Source of the DNA: an uncultured Mediterranea sp.
GTDB lineage: Bacteria > Bacteroidota > Bacteroidia > Bacteroidales > Bacteroidaceae
Assembly (NCBI GenBank): GCA_945641355.1
Contig: CALZEQ010000014.1
Coordinates: 1-61,594 of the forward strand
DNA: 61,594 nt
Direction: 5' to 3'
The translations under genes were made by a program, and so were the position numbers. Numbering within the stretch: position 1 is the first letter of the stretch; each line of letters starts with the position of its first letter. Below, piece after piece: positions 35,229-43,572 of this stretch. The notes beneath the pieces were generated by a model, which ran no database searches, was not told the DNA's origin, and worked only from the letters and a program-made list of their open reading frames with translations.

Positions 35229-35867
35229 TTATCGCTTCTTCATACCCTGATAGACGAGAAACAGCACGATGAACAGACCGACAGCAATGAAGAGATACCC
35301 TATCTCATGGCTATACTCCGTGACACGTGCCAGTAGCTGCTCCTCGTTCTCAATGCCGGGAACGGTAGAAAGATAATAACCGATGAAAGCCAGGATGGAG
35401 TTCCAGATGCCGGCCCCCAAGGTAGTGAACAGCAGGAACGTACCCAGCTTCATCCGCGCCAGCCCGGCCGGAATAGAGATGAGCTGCCGGACGGCAGGTA
35501 TCAGGCGACCGATAAAGGTGGAGACTGCACCGTGCTTGTCGAAATAGGCCTCAGCACGCTGTACCTTCGCCTCGTCAATCAAGCACACATGCCCCAACCG
35601 GCTATTGGCAAAACGATAGATGATGGGACGTCCCAGCCACTTGGCCAGCAGATAATTGATCAGCGCACCGATGTTGGCACCGAAGGTAGCAAACAGCACC
35701 ACCAGAAAGACATTCAGCTGTGCGTTGGTAGCAGCCTTCCATGCAGCCGGCGGCACCACCACCTCCGACGGGAAAGGGATAAACGAACTCTCTATAGCCA
35801 TCAGCAACGTGATGGTCCAATAATTCAGGTGCTCTAGGCACCATTGAATAAACGATACAGATTCCAT
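35229..35867 (-). CDS. DedA family membrane protein
   Basis: A 212-aa polytopic inner-membrane protein of the DedA/VTT (SNARE-associated) family. Members are linked to lipid scrambling, membrane homeostasis and drug resistance. The signature is present: IESSFIPFPSEVVVPPAAW near the N-terminus, then VFLVVLFATFGANIGALINYLLAKWLGRP, and FIGRLIPAVRQLISIPAGLARM with the conserved Arg and Pro. About four to five hydrophobic segments are visible. The next gene upstream on the same strand (TPR protein) is 33 bp away. Confidence 0.92.
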   Translation of the reverse strand: MESVSFIQWCLEHLNYWTITLLMAIESSFIPFPSEVVVPPAAWKAATNAQLNVFLVVLFATFGANIGALINYLLAKWLGRPIIYRFANSRLGHVCLIDEAKVQRAEAYFDKHGAVSTFIGRLIPAVRQLISIPAGLARMKLGTFLLFTTLGAGIWNSILAFIGYYLSTVPGIENEEQLLARVTEYSHEIGYLFIAVGLFIVLFLVYQGMKKR

Positions 35868-35900
35868 ACTAACTATTTATAAACGGGGGAAACACAGGTC

Positions 35901-37367
35901 TCACTCTGACAAATCCCAGTCTGCATTCTCTTTCCCCAATATAAAATACTTGTCCACGATTTCTGTCAAATGGGCCGACACATCCACGCCCTCCAACGAC
36001 TGCATGAACGAGTGCCACACGTCATCGGGCAAAGGATTGTTGCACAGTTTGTTGTACTTGACAAATTTACGTCGGTCACCCATCAGCAGCGAGAGCAACG
36101 CCAACCGCTCTATCGTTCCGCCGTCGTCCAGATGTAACGAGTATGCCTTTTCGAGAGCCTGTCGGGCTCCCTGCACATCTCCCAACGTGATGCAGTGCAA
36201 ACCTATGTTATACCAAGTATCGGCAGTAGGATCGAACCGCAATGCCCGTTCCCAGGCATTATAGCCCTTCTCCTCCTCTCCATCCATTCGATAGAGGGTA
36301 CCTTGCAACAACAGAGCGTAACTGTTGCAATCGTTTATCGCCAGCGTCTGCTGACAATAGTGATGCGCCATCTCCCTGTTCCCCAGAAAGAAATAGGCGT
36401 GGGCCATATTGGCATAGGTCTCCATGAGCAGATCCGTTGCCAACTCATCCTGCGGCGTTTCCTGCAAGTCCCTTACCGCCTCCTGAAAAGCTTCGATGGC
36501 CTTCGCATACTTCTTGTAGGCCAGAAATATCGTGCCCATGCAACTCAGCGCCATCCCTTTGTGGTCGCAGACAGGAGGGAAGTTGCAAGCCATGAGCAAA
36601 TCCTTGATACTCTGCTCCGGATTGTCCAGTTCCAGATAGAGGTCCGAGCGCAGCATATACGCCTCTCCATACTCGTCATCCGTCACTATCGCATAGTCGC
36701 ACGCATCGATAGCCTTGTCTATCAGCGACAATCTCTTATAGCAGACAGCCAGTCCATACCAATAGTGAGGTGAATACGGGTTCTTGTCAATCAGACGGTT
36801 GAAATAGTCGGCTGCCCGCTCCGCGTCCGATATCTCCAGGCTGTAGTCAGCCATCAGCTTCAGAAACGCCTCATCGTCGGCATAGAGCGTTTCTCCACGC
36901 TTCAGCCACACCTCCACCTTTTCGAGATAGCCGGCATCCATATAGGCGTATGCTATCTCAGTGATGTTGGACAGGTCGTCCTTATCCTCCACCCGTTCAA
37001 GCAGGCGGTCGGCCTCCTCCACTTCTTCGTTACGCAGCAGCAGGCTTGCCTTCAGGACGATGACCTCGGAGGTCTCTTCAACTATCTGCTCTACAATCTC
37101 TTGCGCACACGCATCGTCATCGGTGTCCAGATGGAGATAGGCCAGCTCCACCAGCAGCGATGTATTACCCGGATGGAGAGACAAGCCGTATTGGGCTATC
37201 TCCTTGGCCAAATCATACTTCCGGCCTACAGCACACCAGTCCGCCAGGTCTGCGCAATCCTCGGCATCTATATAGAAAGACTTCTCGTGTTGCCGGGCTT
37301 CCTCATACCCTTCCAGCAGTTCTTTCAACTCCTGATCCCTGTTTGACAACGAGTATTTCTGACTCAT
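35901..37367 (-). CDS. Tetratricopeptide repeat protein
   Basis: A 488-aa cytoplasmic protein made almost entirely of helical TPR-like repeats, for example LAKEIAQYGLSLHPGNTSLLVELAYLHLD, ADYFNRLIDKNPYSPHYWYGLAVCY and AWERALRFDPTADTWYNIGLHCI. There is no signal peptide. It is acidic at both ends (EGYEEARQHEKSFYIDAEDCADLADW, KENADWDLSE). TPR proteins mediate protein contacts, and no specific partner can be named. It is located just upstream of dedA and downstream of glnS on the minus strand. Confidence 0.88.
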   Translation of the reverse strand: MSQKYSLSNRDQELKELLEGYEEARQHEKSFYIDAEDCADLADWCAVGRKYDLAKEIAQYGLSLHPGNTSLLVELAYLHLDTDDDACAQEIVEQIVEETSEVIVLKASLLLRNEEVEEADRLLERVEDKDDLSNITEIAYAYMDAGYLEKVEVWLKRGETLYADDEAFLKLMADYSLEISDAERAADYFNRLIDKNPYSPHYWYGLAVCYKRLSLIDKAIDACDYAIVTDDEYGEAYMLRSDLYLELDNPEQSIKDLLMACNFPPVCDHKGMALSCMGTIFLAYKKYAKAIEAFQEAVRDLQETPQDELATDLLMETYANMAHAYFFLGNREMAHHYCQQTLAINDCNSYALLLQGTLYRMDGEEEKGYNAWERALRFDPTADTWYNIGLHCITLGDVQGARQALEKAYSLHLDDGGTIERLALLSLLMGDRRKFVKYNKLCNNPLPDDVWHSFMQSLEGVDVSAHLTEIVDKYFILGKENADWDLSE

Positions 37368-37426
37368 GACGGACTGTTTTGGTTTCTATTGACTACCTAT
37401 CTATGAATAACAACGTTCAGCGGGGA

Positions 37427-39166
37427 TTATTTGTTGATTTTTCCCCATATATCCTTCAGACCGACGGTGCGGTTGAACACCATCCTGCCGGCCGTCGAAT
37501 CCTTATCCACATTGAAGTAGCCGATGCGCTGGAACTGCAGATACGACAGCGGTGCCATGCCGGCAGCAAACTTCTCGATGTAGCAGCAGGGCAGCACGTG
37601 CAGCGAATCGGGGTTGATAATCTCCTTCATGGCTGTCAGTGCATCACAGCTCTTCTCCTCACGGATGGCAGCCAGTGCATCGCGCGGATTCTCCACCTGC
37701 CACAGACGGTCGTACAGGCGGACCTCTGCCTGCAGACAGTGGGCACAGCTCACCCAGTGGATGGTACCTTTCACCTTGCGGTTGGCACCCGGCAGTCCGC
37801 TCTTGGTATCGGAATCGTACTCGCAATATACTTCAGCAACGTTGCCGTCTGCATCCTTCTTGCAGCCGATACACTTCACGATGTAGGCATTCTTCAGACG
37901 CACCTCCTGACCGGGCGTCATGCGGAAATATTTCTTGGGAGCATCCTCCATGAAGTCATCGCGCTCTATCCAGAGCTCGCGGCTGAACTCGATGGAGTGG
38001 CTTCCCTCCTCGGGATGTTCGGGATTGTTGATGGCCTCCATCTCCTCTACCTGGCCTTCAGGATAATTGGTGATTACCAGCTTGACGGGATTCAGCACAG
38101 CCGACACGCGGGTGGCCCGGTCGTTCAGGTCCTCGCGCACGGCACTCTCCAGCAGAGCGAACTCGTTGAGGGCATCGTAGGTAGTATATCCTATCTTGTC
38201 GATGAACTTATGGATAGACTCGGGCGAGTAACCCCGACGGCGGAATCCGCAGATGGTCGGCATACGCGGGTCGTCCCATCCGTTCACCAGTCCCTCCTTC
38301 ACCAGTATCAGCAGGTTGCGTTTGCTCATCAGTGTGTAGCTCAGATTCAGTTTGTTGAACTCATACTGATGGGGGCGATGGTCTTCCAGGTCCTTGCCCT
38401 CCTTCACCCAGTCCACGAAGAGGTCGTAAAGCGGGCGATGCGGCACGAACTCCAGCGTACAGAGCGAGTGAGTCACCCCTTCGAAGAAGTCACTCTGTCC
38501 GTGGGCGAAGTCATACATCGGATACGCCTTCCAGGTCGTGCCGGTGCGATGATGCGGATGCTTCACCACACGGTATATGATGGGGTCGCGGAAGTGCATG
38601 TTGGGGCTGGCCATGTCAATCTTGGCACGCAGCACCATGGCTCCCTCCTCTATCTCGCCGCTGTTCATCTTCTTGAACAGCTCCAGATTTTCGGCAATGG
38701 GACGGTTGCGGAACGGGCTTTCCGTGCCCGGCTGTGTAGGCGTACCCTTCTGTGCGGCAATCTGTTCGCTGGTCTGCTCGTCGATGTAGGCTTTCCCCTC
38801 CTCAATCAGCCGGATGGCAAAGTCCCACAACTGCTGGAAGTAGTCCGATGCATAGTACTCGGCCCCCCACTGATAGCCCAGCCACTTAATGTCCTCCTTG
38901 ATAGCTTCCACATACTCCACGTCTTCTTTGGTAGGATTGGTATCATCAAAACGCAGGTTGCATACACCGCCATGATCAGCTGCGATGCCGAAGTCCAGAC
39001 AAATAGCCTTCGCGTGTCCGATGTGCAGATAGCCGTTCGGCTCCGGCGGGAATCGGGTCTGTACCCTACCGTCGTTCTTGCCCTCTTTCAAGTCATTCTC
39101 CACTATCTGTTCGATGAAGTTCAAGCTCTTCTTCTCGCTTGTCTCTTCGCTTTTGATTTCTGCCAT
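37427..39166 (-). CDS. glnS: Glutamine--tRNA ligase
   Basis: Class I aminoacyl-tRNA synthetase charging tRNA-Gln directly. The 579-aa product shows the HIGH motif in PPEPNGYLHIGHAKAICLDFG (about residues 40-60), the GlnRS/GluRS block CNLRFDDTNPTKE, the KMSKS-like LMSKRNLLILVKEG (about 275), and the C-terminal anticodon-binding beta-barrels (YFRMTPGQEVRLKNAYIVKC). GlnRS is typical of Bacteroidetes and gamma-proteobacteria, and its presence removes the need for GatCAB transamidation on tRNA-Gln. A -7 box TACTTTTG (plus CAAAAGTA, 39260-39267) lies upstream. Confidence 0.97.
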   Translation of the reverse strand: MAEIKSEETSEKKSLNFIEQIVENDLKEGKNDGRVQTRFPPEPNGYLHIGHAKAICLDFGIAADHGGVCNLRFDDTNPTKEDVEYVEAIKEDIKWLGYQWGAEYYASDYFQQLWDFAIRLIEEGKAYIDEQTSEQIAAQKGTPTQPGTESPFRNRPIAENLELFKKMNSGEIEEGAMVLRAKIDMASPNMHFRDPIIYRVVKHPHHRTGTTWKAYPMYDFAHGQSDFFEGVTHSLCTLEFVPHRPLYDLFVDWVKEGKDLEDHRPHQYEFNKLNLSYTLMSKRNLLILVKEGLVNGWDDPRMPTICGFRRRGYSPESIHKFIDKIGYTTYDALNEFALLESAVREDLNDRATRVSAVLNPVKLVITNYPEGQVEEMEAINNPEHPEEGSHSIEFSRELWIERDDFMEDAPKKYFRMTPGQEVRLKNAYIVKCIGCKKDADGNVAEVYCEYDSDTKSGLPGANRKVKGTIHWVSCAHCLQAEVRLYDRLWQVENPRDALAAIREEKSCDALTAMKEIINPDSLHVLPCCYIEKFAAGMAPLSYLQFQRIGYFNVDKDSTAGRMVFNRTVGLKDIWGKINK

Positions 39167-39597
39167 ACTACTTTATTTTAATAAGACATAGACATTTACT
39201 TCTGTTTCAGCGAGCAAGGGTTATCCCACCCGTTTGCCGCATTCCTCTCTTTTTCATTGCAAAAGTACGACATTTTTTTCATCTATCGGCATACACATAC
39301 AAAAAAATGAGAACGAGGCTGTCTCTCTGCCCTTACGGTCAGTTGTTGAGCAGGTATAGTCTACGGGGATAGGATTCGAAAACGGTCGCGGAAAATCATC
39401 TTAACATCTGTTTGTCGCATCCGCCTGTTTCGTCTGCGCATGAAACGGATTTTCCCCACTCCCTACCTGCTCCCTACCAACGCCCTACCAACTCCCTATC
39501 AAACCCACCTCTCTCTCGCTCCTATGGAACGAACAACGAACGAAGATGTAGCGGCTTTGGCGGGAAGCAGGGAATGGGAAAAATCTTCACAGAACGT
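39167..39597. other. Non-coding gap between glnS and the accessory cluster
   Basis: Contains the glnS upstream region with a -7 box at 39260-39267 and the 11-bp tandem repeats at 39459-39502. The imperfect dyad cgcatccgcctgtttcgtctg / catgaaacgg around 39416-39448 was also noted. No gene was recognised. Confidence 0.6.
39459..39502. repeat. Four 11-bp tandem repeats, TCCCTACCAA type
   Basis: Units at 39459 (ctccctacctg), 39470 (ctccctaccaa), 39481 (cgccctaccaa) and 39492 (ctccctatcaa), each exactly 11 bp. A related set lies at 43415-43447, on the other side of the five-gene accessory cluster. Confidence 0.85.
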
Positions 39598-39993
39598 TTA
39601 CGAAAAGATGCTGATTAGCCTATGATAACAGGTATCTGTCCAGCCGAACCCCAGGGCATGGCCAACCAGTACTGCAGCTATGACGAGTAGCGGCAGCAGC
39701 AGCTGGAGCAGCAGCAAACCGGAGGCAACCCGGATGCTGGCGGCAAGCCATTTAGGGGAACGCTTCAGCATACGAACCAAGCAGACAAACAACCCTACAG
39801 AGAGCAGCATAGAGAGAGCACAATGCAGCCAAGGTGACTGATTGAAATAAAACAAAGAGCAAGTAGCGAGAACCAAACTCTCGACATACAAAACCCACCA
39901 ACGGGCGGGCAGTTGCGACGGGGTAACAGATGCGACCTCCCGGTCAGCAAACATCTGACCTGAAAAATCGGTTAAAAATTGAATAGCTTTCAT
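39598..39993 (-). CDS. Hypothetical membrane protein, 131 aa
   Basis: No family recognised. After a polar N-terminus (MKAIQFLTDFSGQMFADREVASVTPSQLPA) come about four hydrophobic segments: WWVLYVESLVLATCSLFYF, WLHCALSMLLSVGLFVCLVRML, IRVASGLLLLQLLLPLLVIAAVLVGHALGF and a short tail. It is probably an inner-membrane protein. It is the last gene of a five-gene minus-strand cluster, 70 bp after the 46-codon gene. Confidence 0.65.
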   Translation of the reverse strand: MKAIQFLTDFSGQMFADREVASVTPSQLPARWWVLYVESLVLATCSLFYFNQSPWLHCALSMLLSVGLFVCLVRMLKRSPKWLAASIRVASGLLLLQLLLPLLVIAAVLVGHALGFGWTDTCYHRLISIFS

Positions 39994-40063
39994 ATTACAT
40001 ATTGTTATTTAATTAATTTTCAGTAATTTCAGGTGGAGAAGCCTGGCCTCTCTACCTGCTTGA

Positions 40064-40204
40064 TTATTCATCTTCTTGTGCATTGAGACTCATCGCCTCG
40101 CGGGCATCCTGAAGCGTGTTCCAAGAAATCTCCTGCTGGAGTTCGTCTGACATGCTTTCCCACTCTTCATCAGAGACATCGTACATTAGCCTGTCATCTG
40201 CCAT
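40064..40204 (-). CDS. Acidic 46-aa protein with a strong Shine-Dalgarno
   Basis: The 46-codon frame starts MADDRLMYDVSDEEWESMSD and ends QDAREAMSLNAQEDE. It is strongly acidic, with no hydrophobic segment and no recognised domain. The minus-strand sequence GAAAGGAGGTG (about 40212-40222) sits about 8 bp before the ATG. This is a textbook Shine-Dalgarno and unusual in Bacteroides, where most genes lack one. The site argues that the frame is translated and may be foreign. It lies 35 bp downstream of the AlbA-like gene. Size, charge and position would suit an antitoxin, an anti-defence decoy or a small regulator, but that is conjecture. Confidence 0.6.
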   Translation of the reverse strand: MADDRLMYDVSDEEWESMSDELQQEISWNTLQDAREAMSLNAQEDE

Positions 40205-40239
40205 ATCCTTACACCTCCTTTCTTTTATCATTTAAGTTA

Positions 40240-41172
40240 TCAATTTCTATTATTAATGTAGCTGATCAGGTCTTGATCCTTCAGAAGGCGGCGGCTTGAC
40301 TCGTGACGGACAAATAGCTGGTTGCCATTCAGGAATACGATTCCTTGCCAAGCAGGCACGTCAATTCGATAGAAGAGTTTTTCATCTGAAGTCTTGAGCC
40401 ACGTCATTCGGATAGAATTGACGAACTGAAAATTGTTGAAGGCCAAGTGCATCAGATTTAGAAAATCTGCCTCGAAGTCGTTTCTGTTTTCAAAGGGGGC
40501 ATCCTGCTCCAATTCATTTTCGATGCCGACGATGGTACCATCGTTCCGGACACCAATATAGATGACTCCATTGATATGACTGTTTGCGAATGCACATATT
40601 TCAGAAAAGATGTTGTTGTATTGCGCAATCCGCTCATTGGCAGCCCGCATCGGGCAGTGAAGGAATGAGGCCTTATACTCTATTTGTGAGCCTTCTTGAA
40701 CCGGAAGGGTTCTATCCGAAATGCCCAAAATATCCAACAGTCGTTGACGTAGCGTAGATTCATTGCCAGCCTGCTGGAGCTGGATAATCTGGCAAAGTTC
40801 CTCCCTTGAACAGACAGCATAAGCCTGATTCAATAGTTCATCAATGGTTTGCGGGCAGAAAAGCTGCGCTCTTTCAAACAGGCTCTCTCTATTCATTCTC
40901 CTTGCAAACGACCTTCTGTAAAGAGGGGTCTCCCGTCTTTTGTAGATGGGTCCGGGGAATGTTCTTCCGGTTGAGTCATCGTACGACAGCTGAAGTGTCG
41001 CACCAATGATGGGCTGGCCTTCGGCATCAACTATATCTGAAGGCAACTCTACGAAATTCAGGATACACCACCAAGGACACTCGCCTTCTGCACCGTTTTC
41101 TTTCGTATACGTAATGTACAGAGCGTTATTCTTGATAAACTGCTCTGTAATCATTGATTGAAATGTTTTCAT
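40240..41172 (-). CDS. AlbA_2 / Schlafen-type putative ATP- or nucleic-acid-binding protein
   Basis: A 310-aa protein. The C-terminal half (about 160-305) matches the AlbA_2 (Schlafen core) domain: EGSQIEYKASFLHC, EICAFANSHINGVIYIGVRNDGTIVGIENEL, then FNNFQFVNSIRMTWL and LFYRIDVPAWQGIVFLNGNQLFVRHESSRRLLKDQDLISYI. The block ExK...ANS.GG.hyhGV.DdG.hvG is the family hallmark; here the GG is HINGV. The N-terminal 150 residues are unrecognised and include DDSTGRTFPGPIYKRRETPLYRR. Domains of this kind occur in transcription regulators and, in recent surveys, in nuclease-based defence proteins. The role here is unknown. It is the third gene of the accessory cluster. Confidence 0.75.
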   Translation of the reverse strand: MKTFQSMITEQFIKNNALYITYTKENGAEGECPWWCILNFVELPSDIVDAEGQPIIGATLQLSYDDSTGRTFPGPIYKRRETPLYRRSFARRMNRESLFERAQLFCPQTIDELLNQAYAVCSREELCQIIQLQQAGNESTLRQRLLDILGISDRTLPVQEGSQIEYKASFLHCPMRAANERIAQYNNIFSEICAFANSHINGVIYIGVRNDGTIVGIENELEQDAPFENRNDFEADFLNLMHLAFNNFQFVNSIRMTWLKTSDEKLFYRIDVPAWQGIVFLNGNQLFVRHESSRRLLKDQDLISYINNRN

Positions 41173-41350
41173 TTTTAATTAGTTTTTTATCAATGACTAT
41201 CGCCTGTTTATAGCGAAACTGGGAACTTATATTGACCGGTCTTGTGCTCCCTCTCGCCTGCGCGCTTTAGATATAACCAGATTGACAACCACTGATTTAA
41301 GTTAATAATAGGCTTTCCCTATACGGTTAAGCCGTTTACTTTACCTTAAG

Positions 41351-41572
41351 TCAGATAACATTAATTATGTTTTTGAAACTACTAATCAACGCCCAACCTC
41401 CAGTAATAAGGAGCAATGCTCTAATAATTAATGCAGTTTTAAGAGGAAATGGGATTCCAAAAACACGGCAGATATACCACATAATATCTGCTGCTGTTAC
41501 AGACTTTGTAGATGCCACAATTGACTCCACTACTACGGCTATTCCGTAGATGAAAATTAAAATTTGATGCAT
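41351..41572 (-). CDS. Small two-helix membrane protein, 73 aa
   Basis: Not recognised. It has two clear hydrophobic segments (QILIFIYGIAVVVESIVA and ALIIRALLLITGGWALI) separated by a polar loop (STKSVTAADIMWYICRVFGIPFPLK). It has its own -7 octamer TATATTTG upstream (plus 41660-41667), identical to the one before the 506-aa gene. Small two-helix proteins beside a large sensor-like protein are often membrane effectors in defence loci. That reading is inference only. Confidence 0.6.
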   Translation of the reverse strand: MHQILIFIYGIAVVVESIVASTKSVTAADIMWYICRVFGIPFPLKTALIIRALLLITGGWALISSFKNIINVI

Positions 41573-41659
41573 ATTTGATAATTTATTGTCCTCCCGAAGA
41601 AGAACTGATTTTACTTAGATGCAAAAAAAATGCACCAACCTCAATTCTTGAAGTCGATG

Positions 41660-41667
41660 CAAATATA
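41660..41667 (-). promoter_or_regulatory. -7 box of the 73-aa membrane protein gene
   Basis: Minus-strand TATATTTG, 88 bp upstream of the start. Same octamer as at 43314-43321. No -33 TTG at the right distance. Confidence 0.45.
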
Positions 41668-41756
41668 CGCGAACCCTTAATGCGACCTTTACACGTAAAT
41701 TTATTAAATGTGAATCTATTCTGTCTTTTTCTTCGTTTTACGTTTCATATTCTCTT

Positions 41757-43277
41757 TCATTTTCTCTTTCTTGTTTCTTCATTTTTTAATTCACTTTTGA
41801 AAGTGCCTTTTGAAGGATTTCTTGTGTATGGTAATATTACCCTCTCCACCAGCTCCCACGGAACTGAAATAGTATATTTCTCTGCAATTATTTTTTTTAA
41901 ATACCCAGCAAATGATGCTATATTATTTCCCGTACAGATAAAACAACACTCATACCTTTCATCTTTCTCTATTAAACCTTCATCCTTCAGTATCTCTATA
42001 AGGTTTTTATCATTGTCAATTAAATGGTTATTGAGTTTTTTTAAATGGTGATTGAGCTTTTCAATCAACTCACCGAAAGGCTCTTTTGTGAATGCTGTTT
42101 TCTGCAATTGTGGATTCTTCTTCGATTCATTCTTTTTATCTTCCGGCGCCTTATACTCTTCTTTTTTAATAATACACCGTTCAAACGTCTTGGCCATCAG
42201 CTTCACAGCGCGAGCGGCAACATCAATGATGTCCTCGTCGTCATTCAGTGTTACCCAGAACAGCCAATATCTTTGTTCCCAGATATTATCAGTCGGTTTA
42301 TAGCATTTCAGATAGTTTTTCCATGGGAATGTGTTATTGAGTATTTCCGTCAGTTCCAACTGGAAGTTGTACCCCCAGAAAATATCTTTTCCGCTGCTAT
42401 TTTTGTATATCTCTTGAAGCTCATTCTTATCCTTCATAAAAATATTAGGCCACTCACGGCGGAATTGCTCACACTGCTTTTCCAAGTCACCCGACTTTAC
42501 CTCCCCCTTTACGCCATAGTATATTCCCTCTGACGGTTTTCCCCGATGATATTCTATGATGAAGTCGTAGACGCGCCCGTCAATAGACTCGAAAGGCTTA
42601 TCCGCATCGTCAGGCCTGTACCTATATATAATATGATAGAAATCTCCCTTTATATCATCGCGAACAAAACCCTTTGCCTTTACCAGCTGCTTCATCTTGT
42701 CAAGATAGAACTGAGTGAACTCGTGAATGAATTCCGCCTGTTTCTTATATCCAAAGTCGGTATTGTACTTGCTATGGTAGGAAAACTCCTCAAGCAGGTG
42801 AAATACCTGTGGAGCGACATAATCCAGCAGGTTTTCATTGGCGGCATATACAAATGACAAGTTGTAATGTTCAAGGAAGGCCTTCTCCATTCTCTTATTA
42901 TTTTTATTGAACAGTCCCCATGTATAAGGAACGGTGGCAGGGTCATACGATTCTTTCTGCGAGCAACCGATGTCGCACAGCAAAGCCGGCTTCTTTGCTT
43001 CTTGTGCCCGGCATCTTGCCTCTTTCGCACTATCTCCTCCTATTCCCACAAAGACATCAATCTCAGCGTCATCGTCACACTTAGTCAAAACCTCAATCTC
43101 ACTATCTGAAGAAATCACAGAATCATCATTCTTCAAGCGGTTAATAGAATCACAAAGCTGATCTGACTTGAGCCCATCACAAGTCAAAAGAAGCACTTTA
43201 TATACTTTCTGATTATCCATTTCGTTATTTAGAACCTTGTTTTTCATACTAATATCTCTTTCATTGAGCATACACAT
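41757..43277 (-). CDS. Hypothetical 506-aa protein of the accessory cluster
   Basis: No family recognised. The start is uncertain: Met codons at 43277, 43247 (MKNK) and 43220 (MDNQKVYK) are all in frame. The N-terminus looks like a Rossmann-type fold (KVYKVLLLTCDGLKSDQL, DVFVGIGGDSAKEARCRAQEA, KKPALLCDIGCS). The middle (about 200-290) contains YDFIIEYHRGKPSEG then YYGVKGEVKSGDLEKQC, a D...ExK spacing that could be a PD-(D/E)XK nuclease core. It is followed by WGYNFQLELTEILNNTFPW and a helical, charged C-terminal region (FGELIEKLNHHLKKLNNHLI). The gene looks AT-rich by eye. It is the first gene of the cluster and has a -7 box 37 bp upstream. Confidence 0.75.
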   Translation of the reverse strand: MCMLNERDISMKNKVLNNEMDNQKVYKVLLLTCDGLKSDQLCDSINRLKNDDSVISSDSEIEVLTKCDDDAEIDVFVGIGGDSAKEARCRAQEAKKPALLCDIGCSQKESYDPATVPYTWGLFNKNNKRMEKAFLEHYNLSFVYAANENLLDYVAPQVFHLLEEFSYHSKYNTDFGYKKQAEFIHEFTQFYLDKMKQLVKAKGFVRDDIKGDFYHIIYRYRPDDADKPFESIDGRVYDFIIEYHRGKPSEGIYYGVKGEVKSGDLEKQCEQFRREWPNIFMKDKNELQEIYKNSSGKDIFWGYNFQLELTEILNNTFPWKNYLKCYKPTDNIWEQRYWLFWVTLNDDEDIIDVAARAVKLMAKTFERCIIKKEEYKAPEDKKNESKKNPQLQKTAFTKEPFGELIEKLNHHLKKLNNHLIDNDKNLIEILKDEGLIEKDERYECCFICTGNNIASFAGYLKKIIAEKYTISVPWELVERVILPYTRNPSKGTFKSELKNEETRKRK

Positions 43278-43313
43278 TTGTTTTCCTACTGCTGTATGCT
43301 GTCAAGACAGATA

Positions 43314-43321
43314 CAAATATA
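43314..43321 (-). promoter_or_regulatory. -7 box of the 506-aa gene
   Basis: Minus-strand TATATTTG (plus CAAATATA), matching TAnnTTTG. It lies 37 bp upstream of the longest frame. Confidence 0.5.
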
Positions 43322-43414
43322 AATAAAGTCCGCAAGATTCTATACCGACAGAACAAAGAAAGAGTATATTTCTATAGAGGAAAGGTATCCAGGCAAACAT
43401 GACGACTGCATGCC

Positions 43415-43447
43415 ATTCCCTACCTTTTCCCTACAATTCCCTTAGCA
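43415..43447. repeat. Three 11-bp tandem repeats, TCCCTAC type
   Basis: Units attccctacct (43415), tttccctacaa (43426) and ttcccttagca (43437), the same period and core as the set at 39459-39502 and in the same orientation. The last unit runs into the hairpin at 43440. Confidence 0.75.
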
Positions 43448-43499
43448 TCCTGTTCGATTCTCTTAGTCTGACTAAGGGAAACCGAACAGGATGCTAAGG
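43440..43499. other. 60-bp nested hairpin
   Basis: A perfect 17-bp outer stem (43440-43456 with 43483-43499, starting CCTTAGCATCC) encloses an inner CTTAGT-CTG-ACTAAG stem. It is not followed by a T-run on either strand and there is no gene end within 200 bp on the plus side, so a simple terminator is unlikely. Confidence 0.8.
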
Positions 43500-43572
43500 A
43501 GAAGCCTGTGCCTGCAAGGAACCATGACTATCCCTTAGAGGGAACATCTGAGGCCGCATCGCCCTGATGGGA

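Noticed and set aside
37379..39181. Plus-strand frame of 600 codons opposite glnS, and similar long antisense frames opposite malQ, dnaA and GH65
   Set aside because: They mirror genuine genes with complete motif sets on the other strand. Their translations are rich in His, Gln, Val and Arg and match no family.
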